A stretch of DNA of 6,114 nucleotides from NCBI GenBank assembly GCA_040757115.1, contig JBFLYA010000221.1, positions 1 through 6,114 of the forward strand, in the 5' to 3' direction. Source of the DNA: a bacterium. Its GTDB lineage: Bacteria > UBA9089 > CG2-30-40-21 > SBAY01. Positions 4,292 through 6,114 of this stretch are shown here, piece by piece; positions within the stretch are counted from its first letter, which is position 1, and every line of letters begins with the position of its first letter. Under the pieces are notes generated by a model that was not told the origin of the DNA, made no database searches, and was given only the letters and a program-made list of their open reading frames with translations. The position numbers and the translations under genes were made by a program.

Positions 4292-5962
4292 ATGTCTTCA
4301 TCTACTAATAGTTTGTTAATAAATTATGTAAGTAATCTGGAATTGTTAAGCGGTTTAATCCCAGATATAGGACTGGCTACTTTGGCTGGCGCCCTTAAAG
4401 CAAATGGACATAAAGTCAAAATTATTGATTATGCTACCATAGATATGATTGACAGACTAGAGCCTACACCTGAGTTGAAACTAGAATATAATGCAATAGT
4501 AGGACCACTGGCAATCTATTTTCAAAATAATTATCCAATCCCTGATGACATTTTAAAAGGTTTTAATTATGACAAATATCTGAAACTTCTAGAAAGCGAA
4601 AAGGCGGAAAGACAAATTGTATTAAAGGAAATAATACACGAGCTCTGTAAGGAGATCGAGAATTCTAATATTGATTTTTTAGGATTTAAATTATGGGCCG
4701 GGGATGCTTTTGAAGAAACTTTAATAATTGCTGAATATTTAAAAGCAAAATTTCCTAATCTGAAGATTTTCGGTGGGGGACCACTAGTTGATTGGTTAAA
4801 AGAAATTATTTTTAGTAAAACCCATGCGTTTGATATCGTAGTTTTTGGTGAAGGCGATGAAACGATTGTAAAATTAGCCGATTATTGCCTTAAAAAAGAA
4901 AAATTAGAAAATATTCCCAATATTATTTTCAGGAATGGTGCTAAAATAAAAATTAATGATAGTGTCATTGTAGAAAATCTAGAAAAGAATTATAAACCCT
5001 GTTACTCCCCAGAAATTTATCCTGCCTTAGCCGGTAACAATAAATTAAAAGTATTTATGCTTGAGGAAAGTAGAGGCTGTCCCTATTTATGTAATTTTTG
5101 TGCACATCCGCTTAAATCAGGTAAGAAGTGGCGTATCAAATCTGCAGATAATATAACAGAAGAAATGGAAAGTATAATTGCTCATCACAATTCTAATACA
5201 TTTAGATTTTGTGGTTCCAGTACACCAGCAAGACTACAAACCAGGATTGCTAAAAAAATCATCGAAAAAGGATTGCAGGTCAGGTATAGTAGTTTTGCCC
5301 ATTTTCAAGATTATAATAAATGCAACTTTGAGTTGCTGAGTTGTGCAGGATGTAAATCTTTATTATTCGGGTTAGAATCAGGAAGTCCTAAAATACAGAA
5401 GCATATAATGAATAAGGTTATTAAAATTGAAAATGCAAAAAAAATCATAGAGGAATGCCGAAGGAATAAGATTCAGACTGTTATTTCTATAATATATCCA
5501 GCTCCCAAAGAGACAATAGAAACAATGCAAATGACAATCGAAGCATTGAAACATATCAGACCTGATTCGGTTTTTACTTGTATTCCGGTTATTGTACCAT
5601 ATACAAAATGGTTTAATTATCCAGAAGAATATAATATTGATATTGATTCTAAAATACAGTATATTGAAATGATTTCCAGTTACAAACCGCGGTATAATGG
5701 TCATCCTATTCTATGGAGATCAGGGGTGCATAGAGTAAATGGTTTGGACTATAAACAGCAAACCTTAAAATGCGGTATTATGATTAATGAATTGAAAAAA
5801 AATAATTTTTATACTCAGATTACAGAAGAAGAAATACTATTTGCCTCGGTTCTTGGGATTTCTGCTGCCGAACTGGCATATAAGTATCAGAAAATTAGGC
5901 AAGATGGCGATATTATCGCATTATGGCAACTAGTAACGGATATTAATAATAATTGTAAATAA
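4292..5962 (+). CDS. Cobalamin-binding-domain radical SAM enzyme
   Basis: This 556-residue protein has an N-terminal B12-binding-like domain and a radical SAM core (class B-like layout). The first part shows P-D-I-G-L-A-T-L-A-G-A-L-K-A-N-G-H (24-40), F-G-G-G-P (160-164) and V-F-G-E-G-D-E-T (184-191). The DxHxxG cobalamin-ligand motif is absent, as in many enzymes of this class. The core has R-G-C-P-Y-L-C-N-F-C, a CX3CX2C triad for the 4Fe-4S cluster (C263, C267, C270), then A-G-C-K-S-L-L-F-G-L-E-S-G-S (352-365) and M-N-K (373-375). Such proteins usually methylate unactivated carbon or phosphorus, but some catalyse ring or other rearrangements. A ribosome binding site 6 nt upstream fixes the start, one base after the decarboxylase stop. 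The two probably act on the same pathway intermediate. The last 100 residues or so match nothing I recognise. The substrate is unknown. Confidence 0.85.
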   Translation: MSSSTNSLLINYVSNLELLSGLIPDIGLATLAGALKANGHKVKIIDYATIDMIDRLEPTPELKLEYNAIVGPLAIYFQNNYPIPDDILKGFNYDKYLKLLESEKAERQIVLKEIIHELCKEIENSNIDFLGFKLWAGDAFEETLIIAEYLKAKFPNLKIFGGGPLVDWLKEIIFSKTHAFDIVVFGEGDETIVKLADYCLKKEKLENIPNIIFRNGAKIKINDSVIVENLEKNYKPCYSPEIYPALAGNNKLKVFMLEESRGCPYLCNFCAHPLKSGKKWRIKSADNITEEMESIIAHHNSNTFRFCGSSTPARLQTRIAKKIIEKGLQVRYSSFAHFQDYNKCNFELLSCAGCKSLLFGLESGSPKIQKHIMNKVIKIENAKKIIEECRRNKIQTVISIIYPAPKETIETMQMTIEALKHIRPDSVFTCIPVIVPYTKWFNYPEEYNIDIDSKIQYIEMISSYKPRYNGHPILWRSGVHRVNGLDYKQQTLKCGIMINELKKNNFYTQITEEEILFASVLGISAAELAYKYQKIRQDGDIIALWQLVTDINNNCK

Positions 5963-5989
5963 GTTTCTAAAAATATTATTGAATTTTTT

Positions 5990-6051
5990 ATAGGGCTTCA
6001 CGAAATTAAAGATTAGGTGCTACATAGCATAACATCGTGCACCCTATTTTA
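5990..6051 (+). terminator. Weak terminator-like hairpin after the operon
   Basis: ATAGGG..CACGA (5990-6003) can pair with TCGTG..CCCTAT (6035-6047), with a small internal mismatch and a loop of about 31 nt, followed by TTTT. A shorter alternative stem is GGTGC (6016-6020) with GCACC (6039-6043). The position, 27 nt after the last stop, suits a transcription terminator, but the long loop and short T run make it weak. Confidence 0.35.
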
Positions 6052-6083
6052 ATACAAATTTATAGCAGGACATCGTGCACTCT
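6025..6083 (+). repeat. Two direct copies of a 21-nt motif
   Basis: TAGCATAACATCGTGCACCCT (6025-6045) and a second copy at 6063-6083 agree at 18 of 21 positions, with the core ACATCGTGCAC identical. The core recurs inverted in the right arm of the palindrome at the window end. It could be a protein-binding site or the end of a mobile element. Neither can be decided here. Confidence 0.6.
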
Positions 6084-6114
6084 CACCCCATGGGGTGAGA
6101 GTGCACGATGTCCT
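6067..6114. repeat. 48-nt perfect palindrome at the window edge
   Basis: AGGACATCGTGCACTCTCAC (6067-6086) and the following CCCC form a left arm of 24 nt with the central A. It is matched base for base by the right arm, with the centre at CCCCATGGGG (6086-6095). The last window base is the last palindrome base. As RNA it would form a very strong hairpin. As DNA it may be a real inverted repeat or a fold-back product at a contig end. Confidence 0.8.

Noticed and set aside
5378-5704. Minus-strand 108-codon frame, and smaller minus-strand frames at 3237-3437 and 3550-3759
   Set aside because: They are antisense to well-supported genes, and their composition (F, I, N, Y rich) is what complementary AT-rich coding sequence produces.
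1-6114. CRISPR array, tRNA or rRNA genes
   Set aside because: No regularly spaced repeats and no recognisable tRNA or rRNA segments were seen. The repeats found are ends or duplications of mobile elements, or the motif at the window edge.

Overview
The window is AT-rich bacterial DNA with Shine-Dalgarno-led genes and bacterial insertion sequences. Base composition and IS types suggest a low-GC bacterium such as a clostridial or other anaerobic lineage, but nothing here fixes the taxon. The last base coincides with the end of a perfect palindrome, which suggests the window ends at a contig edge.

Region 1 (1-607) is the remains of a thiamine diphosphate (TPP) decarboxylase of the phosphonopyruvate/sulfopyruvate decarboxylase family. 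The C-terminal TPP-binding half (113-607) is open. The sequence before it carries only scraps of the N-terminal half, in another frame and broken by a stop.

Region 2 (about 608-2964) is a stack of mobile elements. The oldest layer is a dead IS66-type transposase: its N-terminus is at 825-976 and its C-terminus at 1087-1159 plus 2828-2964, with the middle deleted. A 137-bp MITE (670-806, 10-bp target duplication) sits just before its start. A complete 1660-bp IS (1160-2819, 17-bp perfect terminal inverted repeats, 8-bp target duplication) sits inside its C-terminal part. This IS has two overlapping frames, apparently joined by a -1 frameshift at an A9 run, which would give a 508-residue DDE transposase resembling the ISKra4/ISLre2 (UPF0236) type.

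Region 3 (3088-5962) is an intact two-gene operon. It encodes a fold-type III PLP-dependent decarboxylase (LysA/BtrK-like) and, one base later, a cobalamin-binding-domain radical SAM enzyme. A weak terminator-like hairpin follows. The pair looks like part of a specialised biosynthetic pathway. With the TPP decarboxylase remnant upstream it could be what is left of a phosphonate or related gene cluster, but that link is inference.

Region 4 (5963-6114) is non-coding. It has a 21-nt repeated motif and a 48-nt perfect palindrome that ends exactly at the window edge.
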